Source: Burkholderia ambifaria (GTDB taxonomy: Bacteria; Pseudomonadota; Gammaproteobacteria; Burkholderiales; Burkholderiaceae). From it: 64,000 nucleotides of DNA. Positions 53,801 through 61,993 of the stretch are shown piece after piece. The notes below the pieces were generated by a model that saw only the letters and a program-made list of their open reading frames with translations, did not search any database and was not told the DNA's origin. The stretch spans positions 187,292-251,291 of the forward strand of contig NZ_LKPJ01000004.1 in assembly GCF_001443045.1 (NCBI RefSeq), written 5' to 3'. Every line of letters begins with the position of its first letter. Positions within the stretch are counted from its first letter, which is position 1. The translations under genes and the position numbers were made by a program.

Positions 53801-55033
53801 GTCGAATTCCAGCGCGACGCGGACCAGTGGCTCGAACGCGTGGTCGCACGCATCAAGGAAGCGGATGCGGCGCTGCATGCGGTGCCGTCCGCCGGATTGA
53901 GCCCGTCGGGGCTGCTGCCGACCAAGGCGCATCCGGCGCCGTCGAAGCTCGTCGCGAATCTGCGGCTCAACCGGCCGGGCGCCGCGAAGGACACGCGCTA
54001 CGTGTCGCTGTCGACCGAAGGCGCGAACCTCGAATACGAAACCGGCGACGCACTCGGCGTGTGGCCGACCAACTGTCCGGAGCTGGTCGACGAGCTGCTG
54101 TCCGTTACCGCGCTGAAGGCCGACGCCCCGGTGTCGGTCGCGGGCATCGGCGACGTGCGCCTCGGCGATGCGCTCGCGCGCCACTTCGACATCACGCGCC
54201 CGCATCCGGACACGCTCGCGTTCATCGCATCGCGCAGCGCGAACGGCGCGCTGAAGGCGCTGCTCGGCGACGATCGCAAGGCCGACCTGAAGCAATGGTT
54301 GTGGGGGCAACAGCTCGCGGACGTGCTGCACGAGTTTCCGGTCGAGCTGTCGGGCACGGAACTGGTCGGGATGCTGAAGCGGTTGCAGCCGCGCCTGTAT
54401 TCGATCGCGTCGAGCCCGAGCGCGCACCAGGGCGAGATCCACCTGACGGTGTCGGCCGTGCGTTATCACAACGGCCGGCGTGCGCGCAAAGGCGTCGCGT
54501 CGACGTTCCTCGCCGATCGCGCCGACGACGGCCGCGTGCCGGTGTTCGTGCAGAAGTCCGCGCATTTCCGGCCACCGGTGAACGGCGACGTGCCGGTCGT
54601 GATGGTCGGCCCCGGCACGGGTGTCGCGCCGTTCCGCGGCTTCCTGCACGAGCGGCAGGCGCGCGGCGCGCGCGGTCGCAACTGGCTGTTCTTCGGCGAG
54701 CAGCATGCGCAGACCGACTTCTACTACGGCGACGAACTAAGCGCGATGCGCGACAGCGGCTTCCTGACGCGGCTCGATCTCGCGTTCTCGCGCGACCAGG
54801 CCGACAAGATCTACGTGCAGGACCGGATGCGCGAGCAGGGCGCCGAGCTGTACAAGTGGCTGGAGGAGGGCGCGCACTTCTACGTGTGCGGCGATGCGTC
54901 CCGGATGGCGAAGGACGTCGATACGGCGCTGAAGGCGGTCGTCGCCGAGCACGGCGGGATGTCGGACGAAGCCGCGAACGACTACGTCGCGCGGCTTGCG
55001 AAGGCGCGGCGCTACATGCGGGACGTGTACTAA
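50846..55033 (+). CDS. nasA: Assimilatory nitrate reductase fused to a CysJ-like flavoprotein
   Basis: The 1395-residue protein joins two enzymes. Residues about 1-740 are a molybdopterin nitrate reductase: an N-terminal [4Fe-4S] site (CPYCGVGCGMVL plus a later CTKG), SNSRLCMASASTGYKQSLG, and a C-terminal dinucleotide-binding domain (LNTGRLQHQWHTMTKTGK). Residues about 862-1000 are a flavodoxin domain (WASQTGNIESLTEDYA, TSTFGDGDAPDN), and 1030-1395 a FAD/NADP reductase domain (YSIASSP, VGPGTGVAPFRGFL, YVCGD) ending in YMRDVY as in CysJ. Electrons would go from NADPH through FAD, FMN and the cluster to molybdenum. It closes the nitrate operon and needs no separate electron donor. Confidence 0.93.
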   Translation: MSATPVKSVCPYCGVGCGMVLHVEDGEVVKVSGDSDHPTNFGRLCTKGSSAHVALRRSGRLDRAFVRRAREDDLVPLPARDAIAETARRLRAVLDAHGPDALSFYVSGQMSIEAQYLVNKLAKGFVGTNNIESNSRLCMASASTGYKQSLGADGPPGSYQDFDRANLFFVIGANMADCHPILFLRMMDRVKAGAKLIVVDPRRTGTADKADLFLQIRPGTDLALTNGLLHLLHANGRTDAAFIDAYTEGWDAMPAFLADYTPERVAEITGLAEADIRTAAQWIGDAQEWMSCWTMGLNQSTHGVWNTNAICNLHLATGKICRIGSGPFSLTGQPNAMGGREMGYMGPGLPGQRSVASDDDRRFVENLWRVPAGTLRKETGNGTVDLFERMAAGDIKACWIVCTNPVATVPNRQNVIAGLQAAELVIAQDAFLDTETNRYADILLPGALWAEGDGVMINSERNMTLMHAAIAPPGDALPDWRIVAEVARAMGFGDAFDYASAADVFDEIVRFSNPATGYDLRGASHAALRDGPVQWPVAPGTARARHPIRYLNDGVSQTPRAAADGHDAPRLAFPTPSGKARFFARPHVAPAELPDDTFPIVLNTGRLQHQWHTMTKTGKVGMLNKLNPRPFVELHPDDASALGIATKDSVEIRSARGRAVLPAVVTERVQRGNCFAPMHWNDVYGDDLCINAVTNDAIDPESQQPELKYCAVALTRVDTDAFACAEDDTAPPEAFAADARPAPAAAPITASQESDMADLDTFAAALGVADLAPPPLSDAERLYVAGLVSGLKASAGRREGSVPVLPAGAPLAPPVRFWLDGMLAGLFSRSLPAHSADGAAPALPSEAAAPGGVRIVRTRPKVVLLWASQTGNIESLTEDYATQLMNAGFEIRTACMSDYPVASLAGAQYVLLMTSTFGDGDAPDNGSEFWDALQAGSAARLDGVHFAVLAFGDRNYDQFCGHGRRLDARLAELGAARLCARVDCDVEFQRDADQWLERVVARIKEADAALHAVPSAGLSPSGLLPTKAHPAPSKLVANLRLNRPGAAKDTRYVSLSTEGANLEYETGDALGVWPTNCPELVDELLSVTALKADAPVSVAGIGDVRLGDALARHFDITRPHPDTLAFIASRSANGALKALLGDDRKADLKQWLWGQQLADVLHEFPVELSGTELVGMLKRLQPRLYSIASSPSAHQGEIHLTVSAVRYHNGRRARKGVASTFLADRADDGRVPVFVQKSAHFRPPVNGDVPVVMVGPGTGVAPFRGFLHERQARGARGRNWLFFGEQHAQTDFYYGDELSAMRDSGFLTRLDLAFSRDQADKIYVQDRMREQGAELYKWLEEGAHFYVCGDASRMAKDVDTALKAVVAEHGGMSDEAANDYVARLAKARRYMRDVY

Positions 55034-55194
55034 CCGCGCGGGCGGCGGGCGACGAGGGAATCAGGTTGAGCGGGCTCGTCGCGGCGGCCGAACGGCGGGT
55101 AGATGTCGAGTGACTCCCCGTGGGCCGTATGCGCGGCGTGGACGAGGTGATCAGGGTAGGGGGCAAGCGCTTCCCATTCGTCGATTAGGGGCAT
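55030..55194 (-). CDS. Possible small or truncated gene, unknown
   Basis: A frame of 54 codons from a Met at 55194 has coding-like codon use (mostly G or C at third positions) and a normal composition (PLIDEWEALAPYPDHLVHAAH...), unlike the Arg-rich antisense frames nearby. It ends four bases inside the convergent nitrate reductase stop. I recognise no family, and no ribosome site is clear. It may be the tail of a gene lost when the T6SS locus or the nitrate genes were rearranged. Confidence 0.25.
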   Translation of the reverse strand: MPLIDEWEALAPYPDHLVHAAHTAHGESLDIYPPFGRRDEPAQPDSLVARRPRG

Positions 55195-55314
55195 CGAACG
55201 GCGCCGCAGTGAGCGGGTGGAGGCGTGACGACCGGACTTTCGCATGGGCATACCCAAAGCAAGCAGTCCGCGCATCGGTATTACCTAATCGTGCCATGTA
55301 GTGGTTGTCCGTTG

Positions 55315-56421
55315 TTACTCGCCCCTCTCGGTTTCTTCCCACTGCGCCAGAAGCTCGGCTGGAATCGCCGTGACGACCTCAGCGTAAGGCTTGCCGACGA
55401 ACCGCTCCGCACGTTTGAGCAACACGGGAATCGGGCTGCTGGGTTCGTGGGTCTCGAACCACGTTCGCGCCGTACGAATCAGAGTGAGCGCGGCCTGGCG
55501 GTCCACCGGTTCGGATCTCGGTTGGGCCGTGATGCGCTCGGTGGCGCTAACCGTTCTGTCATTCACCGGTGAGAGCTGCGCGAACGCATCACTTCCTGAT
55601 GATTCGCCGGAGGCCGACGTGGGGTCGAGGGATTCCTCCGACTGCTCGACCGTGTTCACCGACGCGGGCACATTCAACTTGCCGAGGAGCCGCGTGAGTG
55701 ACGACAGGTCCGGCAGGTACCCTTCGAGGTGCACGGTGCACCATGCATCGATCGCAGCGAGATGCGTAATCGCATCGTCGAAACTCGCCATGACCTCCGG
55801 CTGCTGCGCGCGCACATCCAGCAACTGCTGTACAACGGACTCGGGCGCAAGGGCATCGGTGGGGCGAGGGTGCGCAAAGGCACGCTCGACGTCGCGCACC
55901 TGCAGTCGCGCAAGCGTTGACTTCGAAAGAACGATCTCGCGCACGTCGGCGAGCAGTCCGTCCGGATCGGCGAGCGCCTGTATCGCATTCGTTCGCATTT
56001 CGCGTGCGGCGTCGCGCCCGCCGTCGACATCGGGATGTGGATGCACCTGATCGGCAAACGCATCGAGCCAGGCGGCCAGCAATCCGGTGCCATCGGCAAG
56101 ACCGGCGGCACCCGCGAGCCGTGTGCGGCATCGCGTATACAGCACGGCGACCCGAATATCTTTCGTCCGCAGCATGAGCCGCTGGCAGTCGCGCTCGAGC
56201 TCGCTCCAGTTGACGGGATCGGGGGCACCGACGAACGCGCCGTACTGCACGTCCTGTCTGGGCGCCGCACTCGCGAACAGCACGACGAAATCGTGGTCGT
56301 ATTCGAGGTCCGGGCCGCAGGGCATGGAATCGCTGACGAGCGCGAGCCGGTCGTGATGCGGCGTGTTCTTCGAGGTGCCTTTACCGGATACGGCCTGTCG
56401 GGGTGACTGCTTTTTGCTCAT
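55315..56421 (-). CDS. tssA: T6SS protein TssA (ImpA family)
   Basis: The 368-residue protein begins with the ImpA_N region (CGPDLEYDHDFVVLFASA, then DWSEL-like PVNWSELERDCQRLMLRTKDIRVAVLYTR), shared by all TssA proteins, and has a divergent C-terminal part with a final helical domain (ALTLIRTARTWFETHEPSSPIPVLLKRAERFVGK). TssA rings coordinate baseplate docking and tail elongation. Its start overlaps the tssG stop by four bases. It is the last gene of the minus-strand T6SS operon in this window, with noncoding sequence beyond it. Confidence 0.9.
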   Translation of the reverse strand: MSKKQSPRQAVSGKGTSKNTPHHDRLALVSDSMPCGPDLEYDHDFVVLFASAAPRQDVQYGAFVGAPDPVNWSELERDCQRLMLRTKDIRVAVLYTRCRTRLAGAAGLADGTGLLAAWLDAFADQVHPHPDVDGGRDAAREMRTNAIQALADPDGLLADVREIVLSKSTLARLQVRDVERAFAHPRPTDALAPESVVQQLLDVRAQQPEVMASFDDAITHLAAIDAWCTVHLEGYLPDLSSLTRLLGKLNVPASVNTVEQSEESLDPTSASGESSGSDAFAQLSPVNDRTVSATERITAQPRSEPVDRQAALTLIRTARTWFETHEPSSPIPVLLKRAERFVGKPYAEVVTAIPAELLAQWEETERGE

Positions 56422-57491
56422 GGTCGATTGTCGGATTCAGTAGTGTGCTGTTCGAAATGCCTCACATAACGTTCGGGTTCGAACCGCATGCCGGTAATCG
56501 GCCGGTCGGGGTTCGGATGGCCAAGCCAGCCGGACCATCCCATGCGCTGCTGGCCGCCCATGACTGCTGGCGGCGCGCTTTCGGGCTTGATACGCAGTTC
56601 GAGTTCCCATTCCAGTTCGTAGCCGACGAACGCACGCACCCATTCGACGAGACGCGGCAGATCCTCGCCTTGCGGCGTGAAGCGCAGATACGCGTCGAGA
56701 TCGATGGGGCCGATCACGATGCGGAACCGGTGCTGACGGTCCGGCACCACGCGGCCGAGCATCGCGGCTTGTCCCATCGTCGCGGCGGGGCCCGGCCGGC
56801 CCATGCGTCCCTGATCGGCCGGATCGATCTCGATCCAGTGGAACACGTTCTCCTTGATCGTCACTGGCACGCCGAAGTAGTGCTCGAGTGTGGCGCGCAG
56901 TCCGTCCGAGTTGCGCGACTCGCGTACGAGATGCGCGGACGCCGCCAGTCGCGCGTGCGAGGGCAAGGGACGCCGCCCGATTTCGGCGATGTCGTGGCCC
57001 GTGAGGCTCGCGATGTAGAACGAAAACCGCTCGTCGTCTTTCCGGTCGAGGCCGGCTGTCGACTGTGCCGATGCCCACGCGCGATAGAACAACGTCAGGA
57101 ACCGGTGATGGAAGATGTCGAAGAAGTCGACCGTGGTCGTGTCGCGACGGCCCTCTTCGCGTTCGCGCGCCCATTCGGTCACGTGGATCGGCAGCGGCCC
57201 GTTGGGCCCGAGCATACCGAGACCGAAGAGCCTCACCTTGAGCCGTCCCGCCGCTTCCTGGACGCTGGCGATTTCGCGCGGCGCAAAGGCGAGACTCGGC
57301 TGTTGTCCGAGCCGGAACGGCTCGGCCTGCGGCCGGCGCGCGGTGCCGACCGGGTCGACCGCGGGGTTTGCGCCGACGCGTCGCAGCAGTGACAGGAACC
57401 CGAAGCGCCACGGCTCCATTTGAAGACTTTCCAGCAGGTCGGGCGAAAGCGTGCTGTCACGCACGAGCGCGGGCAGGGAGGCGCGTTTCAT
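56418..57491 (-). CDS. tssG: T6SS baseplate protein TssG
   Basis: The 357-residue protein has the TssG outline: LLESLQMEPWRFGFLSLLRRVGA at the start, RLGQQPSLAFAPREIASV, VRLFGLGMLGPNGPLPIHVTEWARER and FFDIFHHRFLTLFYRAWA. TssG and two TssF copies make the wedge of the T6SS baseplate with TssE. The start at 57491 shares a base with the tssF stop (TGATG), so the two are translationally coupled; a longer frame upstream of 57491 is only the overlap with tssF. Confidence 0.93.
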   Translation of the reverse strand: MKRASLPALVRDSTLSPDLLESLQMEPWRFGFLSLLRRVGANPAVDPVGTARRPQAEPFRLGQQPSLAFAPREIASVQEAAGRLKVRLFGLGMLGPNGPLPIHVTEWAREREEGRRDTTTVDFFDIFHHRFLTLFYRAWASAQSTAGLDRKDDERFSFYIASLTGHDIAEIGRRPLPSHARLAASAHLVRESRNSDGLRATLEHYFGVPVTIKENVFHWIEIDPADQGRMGRPGPAATMGQAAMLGRVVPDRQHRFRIVIGPIDLDAYLRFTPQGEDLPRLVEWVRAFVGYELEWELELRIKPESAPPAVMGGQQRMGWSGWLGHPNPDRPITGMRFEPERYVRHFEQHTTESDNRP

Positions 57492-59380
57492 CACAGCACT
57501 CCGCGTGTCCCGGTGCGCACGGGCCAGCGTGCGATACGGCCGCGCTGCATCGAATGCAATTCGGTCTGCGTGAAGCTGTTGATCGAGACGTGCCGTGCCA
57601 GCCAGTGCTCGAGAATCGTACCGAACAGATAGGGGCTCACGCCGGAGAAACCGGCCTCGTCGACCGTCACCGCACACTCGATGCCACGCCCGAACGTCAT
57701 CGGGCCGGTGCCCGGCAGCTTGCGTGTTACCGGGCGAGTCTTGACGCCGACGAGGCTTTCGACTTGCCGCAGATGTTCGTTGTTGTCGTTCGAAAGGGTC
57801 AGGCGCAGCAGGTCGCGTAGTCCCTGACCACCTTCACGGTGATCGAGACCTTCGAGCGGCAGGTAGTTGAAGTTGAGCTGGCGGATCAGCCGCCACGCCA
57901 TCTCTCGCTCCGCATACGGCGCTTTCGGCGGACTCGGCGGGCGAATGAGACCGATACTCTCGACTGGCGCGGACTCCTCGGTTGCCAGGTCACGCACGCC
58001 GTTGCGCGGCACGAGTGTGGCGAGATCCCGGTTCGTCAGCAGCGCGACGACTGACAGAAAACGGATGTCCTCGCCATATGGGGCCGCGTTCTGATCAACC
58101 AGCGAGAGAAACACTTCGGTGCCGACATAGGGGGTCCGTGTGCCGTAACGGCGTGCCGAATCGGACACGAGCCGCCGTTCGCGCCGTGTCGAGAAGTACC
58201 GCCCGTGATTGCCTTCGTCGTTGTTCAGCGTCTGATAGAGTGGACGGAATTCCAGTTCGTCCGAGGTCGCTGCGACCTGTCCATGCACGCTCTCCACCGA
58301 GAACACTTCGTAGTCGAGCGGTGCGAGCCGGGCAGGTACCAGATGAGACTCGGTCTCGCGGGGGGAAATCTCGATGCGGTCGGTATGCCGTTTGAAGAGG
58401 TTGATGACGGGCGTGCAGAACAGCGCGAAGCGCGACGCGTCGACGAGGTTCGTGAGCTGGCCCGGCGCTCGGTCGAGCAGCACGACGATTTCGACCTCGC
58501 GACCGTTCACGCGAGACAACCCTTCCGCAAGACCGTTGAGTGCGAAGAACCAGAACCGTGCCGGGCACGCGAAGTATTCGTGTAGCAGGTTGTGCCCGTG
58601 AAACTTCGTCCACGTGAGTGGCAGCAAGTTCTGATCGGTGCGCAAACCCTCGTGTTCGACCGCACCGTGAGTCACGACGGCGGGAGAGCGGCCCGGTACG
58701 CCGAATTCGCCCGGCGCGGCAATCACGGACGCGACGCCGGCAACGTGCAGCAACTCGAACAGGTGCGAAGCGACCTGTTCGTCGCCGGCCAGATACACGG
58801 GCAGTCGATCGAGCCCCTTCAGATCGGCGATGCGCACGTTGCCTGTCGTCGCCAGCCGCAGCCGCAGTGCACCGCGCACCTGTCGGTCGGGCGGGACATA
58901 GCGGTCGAGCGCCGGGATGTCGGGCGGAATGCCCGTCAGGCGCGCATCGGTGATCGTGAGCGGCCAGAGCGTGACGTCCTGGCCGCTCGTAAACTGGCAA
59001 GCGGTTTTTTCGCCATCGGGAACCCGCGCCTTGAACGACGTGCCGCGCGCGATACGGTGGCCCGCGGCCAGATTGCCTTCTGCCTGACCGGGGTACAGGC
59101 GCGCGACCGCGATCGACGGTGTGGGCGCGACATAATTCGGGTAGATCACTTCCAGCAGCCGGCCCGTGAAGCGCGGAAACTCCGCATCGAGCTTGAGCTG
59201 CATGCGCGCGGCCATGAAGCAGAACGACTCGATCAGGCGCTCGACGTAGGGGTCCGCCACTTCGCCGGCCTGCATGCCGAGCCGGCGCGCGATTTTCGGG
59301 TGCGCCTGTGCGAACTCGGTGGCGAGTTCGCGCATGTAGATGAGTTCGTGGTTGTAATAGTCGAGTAGTCGCGGGTCCAT
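57491..59380 (-). CDS. tssF: T6SS baseplate protein TssF
   Basis: The 629-residue protein has the full TssF pattern: LLDYYNHELIYMRELATEFAQAHPKIARRLGM, DPYVERLIESFCFMAARMQLKLDAEFPRF and LLEVIYPNYVAPTPS at the start, and the standard C-terminal region ending after RHVSINSFTQTELHS. It is intact, in contrast to the broken and clearly divergent copy at 5955-7833. It lies between tssE (32-base gap) and tssG (overlap). Confidence 0.95.
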   Translation of the reverse strand: MDPRLLDYYNHELIYMRELATEFAQAHPKIARRLGMQAGEVADPYVERLIESFCFMAARMQLKLDAEFPRFTGRLLEVIYPNYVAPTPSIAVARLYPGQAEGNLAAGHRIARGTSFKARVPDGEKTACQFTSGQDVTLWPLTITDARLTGIPPDIPALDRYVPPDRQVRGALRLRLATTGNVRIADLKGLDRLPVYLAGDEQVASHLFELLHVAGVASVIAAPGEFGVPGRSPAVVTHGAVEHEGLRTDQNLLPLTWTKFHGHNLLHEYFACPARFWFFALNGLAEGLSRVNGREVEIVVLLDRAPGQLTNLVDASRFALFCTPVINLFKRHTDRIEISPRETESHLVPARLAPLDYEVFSVESVHGQVAATSDELEFRPLYQTLNNDEGNHGRYFSTRRERRLVSDSARRYGTRTPYVGTEVFLSLVDQNAAPYGEDIRFLSVVALLTNRDLATLVPRNGVRDLATEESAPVESIGLIRPPSPPKAPYAEREMAWRLIRQLNFNYLPLEGLDHREGGQGLRDLLRLTLSNDNNEHLRQVESLVGVKTRPVTRKLPGTGPMTFGRGIECAVTVDEAGFSGVSPYLFGTILEHWLARHVSINSFTQTELHSMQRGRIARWPVRTGTRGVL

Positions 59381-59412
59381 CGGAAAGGTCTCGTGTTGTC
59401 GTTATACCGTGC

Positions 59413-59970
59413 CTACCCGGAGCGCATGCCGGTGATCTGGATCTCGCTCGTCTCGAGATCGAGCGAGCTCTGCACCATGAATTCGAGCGGATACGGGTCC
59501 ATGTGAACCAAGCCGCGCACTTCGAACGCGAGCACATTGTGATGGCCGCTGGCGTCGTCACCCTGACGGGGCGACACCACCAGCGAATCGGAGATCAGCC
59601 GCGGTTCGAAATCGGTGATGGCCCGCCGGATCATCCGCTCGATGTCGTTCCACTGGCGCGACGCGAGGAAGGTACCGGCGAGCGGCGGCACGCCGAAATT
59701 GACGGTTGACGCGGCCGCCTGCGGGTGGCGTTCACGCTCGATCCGGTCTTCAGTGCTTGTCGTGTTGAGCAGATAGGCGAGATCGCGTTGGACGATGTCG
59801 CGCATCTGCTTGCGCGTGACGGCATATTCTTCGGGGGCTTCGACGAGTCGATGCGGCGCGTCGTCCCGCAACCGGTCGAGCAGGGTCGGCATCAGGTGTG
59901 CGTTTGCCCGCCGCGGTGGGCGGGCGGCGAGCGAGTCGCCCCGCGTGGGATGCCGCTTGCGTTCAGTCAT
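59413..59970 (-). CDS. tssE: T6SS baseplate protein TssE (gp25-like)
   Basis: The 185-residue protein has the gp25/TssE fold: LMPTLLDRLRDDAP, then the VTRKQMRDIVQRDLAYLLNT block, NFGVPPLAGTF, and IERMIRRAITDFEPRLIS with the conserved EPRL motif. TssE is the homologue of phage T4 gp25 and closes the baseplate wedge. The start at 59970 overlaps the tagJ end by eight bases; a longer frame upstream lies inside tagJ. Confidence 0.92.
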   Translation of the reverse strand: MTERKRHPTRGDSLAARPPRRANAHLMPTLLDRLRDDAPHRLVEAPEEYAVTRKQMRDIVQRDLAYLLNTTSTEDRIERERHPQAAASTVNFGVPPLAGTFLASRQWNDIERMIRRAITDFEPRLISDSLVVSPRQGDDASGHHNVLAFEVRGLVHMDPYPLEFMVQSSLDLETSEIQITGMRSG

Positions 59971-60814
59971 CGACCGGCTCTCCGGTGGTGGTGCCGTCCA
60001 CGATACGCGAGCCGAACTGCGCGTGGGCCAGTTCGAAGAGACCGAAATCCTCCTGATCCGTTGTCCAGGTTTTTCGTCCGAGCGCGATGACGGCGGTACG
60101 TCCAGACTCATGCCAGGCCGTTTCGCGCCCCAGACGCAGTGCATCGGTCGCGGCTTCCGAGCCGGGGTAGCGGGCAGGCATGAAACCGCGCACGGTACTG
60201 CCGTCGCTCAGTGTCAGCACACACGGCGCCCAGACGAGATCGATCAGGTTCGCAGGCGGCGCAATGCGCCACGCGGCGAGATCGTCGAACGGTACCCAGC
60301 GATAGTGCCCGGCCGTCATGACTTCGCACACCGGGCCGAAACGCGAATCGCTGTCGGCGATCCAGCTTGCGATGCCACGCGGCGTGCGTGCGGCAATGAG
60401 TGGCGCCGCGTCGAGCGCTTTTGCGCGGGTGTGATCGGCGAGTTCGCCGTGTCCGTCGGCAGCCAGTTCCAACGCCCCCATCAGTTCCCTGACCCACAAG
60501 GCCGGTTCGAGAACGAATCCAGGACGTTCGTGTCCCGCGACAACCTTCTGTCGCCAGCGCTCGGCCCGGATCAGGTCACGAAAAGCCTGGGCGGCCTGCG
60601 CCTGTTGTGGCTCAAGCTTCGCCCACATCTGCAGTTGAATCACGGCGCGTGTCCAGTTGCCTGTTACGCACAGCCACTGGAACAGCGCCCACCGATGGGC
60701 GGCGAAGGTCGGCTGCGCGCGAATATGCGATTCGATCCGCTCGACCCGTGCGGCGATCGGCAGGTCGTCCAGGCCGTGGCCAGACGGCTCTCCGACAGCA
60801 AATGGGATGGTCAT
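59963..60814 (-). CDS. tagJ: T6SS accessory protein TagJ (ImpE family)
   Basis: The 283-residue protein matches ImpE/TagJ: an N-terminal TPR-like region (RVERIESHIRAQPTFAAHRWALFQWLCVTGNWTRAVIQLQ) and a C-terminal beta-rich region (GHYRWVPFDDLAAWRIAPPANLIDLVWAPCVLTL). TagJ binds the N-terminal helix of TssB and helps recycling of the sheath by ClpV. It overlaps tagK by four bases and tssE by eight, so the block is tightly co-translated. Confidence 0.9.
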   Translation of the reverse strand: MTIPFAVGEPSGHGLDDLPIAARVERIESHIRAQPTFAAHRWALFQWLCVTGNWTRAVIQLQMWAKLEPQQAQAAQAFRDLIRAERWRQKVVAGHERPGFVLEPALWVRELMGALELAADGHGELADHTRAKALDAAPLIAARTPRGIASWIADSDSRFGPVCEVMTAGHYRWVPFDDLAAWRIAPPANLIDLVWAPCVLTLSDGSTVRGFMPARYPGSEAATDALRLGRETAWHESGRTAVIALGRKTWTTDQEDFGLFELAHAQFGSRIVDGTTTGEPVDD

Positions 60815-61482
60815 GCGTCGTCCTTGCGTACAGGTGCGGCCAGCGGGCTATCGACCGACAGTGCGTGATGCTCGCGCCGGGTGAGCGCGGGCGGTAGCGC
60901 CGGCGCACGGCGGATTTCCGCCGCGTGGAATTCGGGAGGGGCAAAGAGGCGCAGGACTTCCGGCATGGGTTCGATCTCCAGCTCGGGAGCGAAACCAGTG
61001 CCCAGCCGTCCGAACGCGTCCTCGAGGTTGCGCTTGCCTGACAGCAACACTTCGATGGAACCAGGGCCAGCAGGGGCTGCCGGTGTCGGCCGGACGTCGT
61101 GCGAATCGGGCGTGACCGAGGCAACAGGTGTCGCAGGCGAATCCAGCTGTTCGCTCCATGAGCCGGAAAGGGCGGTGTGCGGGTCCGTCAGCGCGCGCCA
61201 GTATTGCGCGTGAAGCGTTTCGACGAGGTCGTCGGTGCGCTCAGGAAACGGCGTCGCCCGCGGCCCGGTGCCGAGCTTCTCCCGGACGTCATTCCCGCTC
61301 ATACCGTGGCTGCCGATCAGATCGAGGATCGACTGATTGCCGCCCGCGAGATCCGATGGTTCGAACAGGAGAGAGTCGGCGCCGCCCTCCTGTTTCTGGG
61401 GACCGCACGACTCGTTACGCAGCTCGGGCTCGGTAAGCGAGGTGTCGGGTTGGCGGTGCCATGGCAAGCGGAATGAGCGCAT
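60811..61482 (-). CDS. tagK: T6SS-associated TagK-like protein
   Basis: The 223-residue protein looks like the TagK proteins of Burkholderia T6SS loci: a glycine-containing LLFEPSDLAGGNQSILDLIG segment in the first third, a central Pro/Ala-rich linker, then SIEVLLSGKRNLEDAFGRLG and a C-terminal PEVLRLFAPPEFHAAEIRRAPALPPALTRREHHALSVDS block. I see no FHA domain, unlike some relatives. The role is unknown. It is the first gene of the minus-strand operon, divergent from clpV. Confidence 0.7.
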   Translation of the reverse strand: MRSFRLPWHRQPDTSLTEPELRNESCGPQKQEGGADSLLFEPSDLAGGNQSILDLIGSHGMSGNDVREKLGTGPRATPFPERTDDLVETLHAQYWRALTDPHTALSGSWSEQLDSPATPVASVTPDSHDVRPTPAAPAGPGSIEVLLSGKRNLEDAFGRLGTGFAPELEIEPMPEVLRLFAPPEFHAAEIRRAPALPPALTRREHHALSVDSPLAAPVRKDDA

Positions 61483-61993
61483 GGAAGAGTCAGTGATGAC
61501 GGAATGCGCATTTTACCCATGGGAGTGGGTCATCCGTCCATTTGAAATGGATTATCTCAATTTTAAAATATTATCGAGATTTAATCTCGAAATAATAAAT
61601 CAATTGAGTGACTGAATTGTGCTTGGTGAATATCGGGATGGGGGTGGTCAACGGTGAATTGTTAAAAGCGCGTTCACATTTATTATTGGTGGATTTTGTA
61701 AGTTGTATCAATGTCTTATGGATTGTAGTGTTTGTGTGGATGACTCTTGTGTGATGCGGATGGCGATGGTCGAATATCTTTGATGGTGTAAGGTGGCAAG
61801 GTGTGATTCGATGCGGGTCTATCTGTTTGAATGGGTTGACGACGACACGAATTAATTGGAATAATTCGCGGCCTGAGAGGCTTTCACTTTCTTTATGTGT
61901 GAAATGTGGCAGTAGGACAATGCCATCTGAATAGGATTCCTGATCGCTACGGCCAGAGCCAGGAACATACCGATAAACAACAAGAAGGTTTGC
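61483..61993. other. AT-rich divergent promoter region of the T6SS locus
   Basis: About 510 bases without a gene are strikingly richer in A and T than anything else in the window, especially 61550-61900. They separate tagK (minus) from clpV (plus) and must contain both promoters. Such composition next to T6SS genes is typical of silencing by H-NS-type proteins (Bv3F or MvaT-like in Burkholderia); that is inference. No clear -24/-12 or operator sequence stands out. Confidence 0.6.

Noticed and set aside
55049..55082. Inverted repeat GCGACGAG/CTCGTCGC after the nitrate reductase gene as a terminator
   Set aside because: The loop is 18 bases, no T tract follows, and it may simply lie within the small frame at 55030-55194.
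59971..60144. N-terminal extension of TssE
   Set aside because: The additional residues lie within tagJ in another frame, and TssE homology starts after the Met at 59970.
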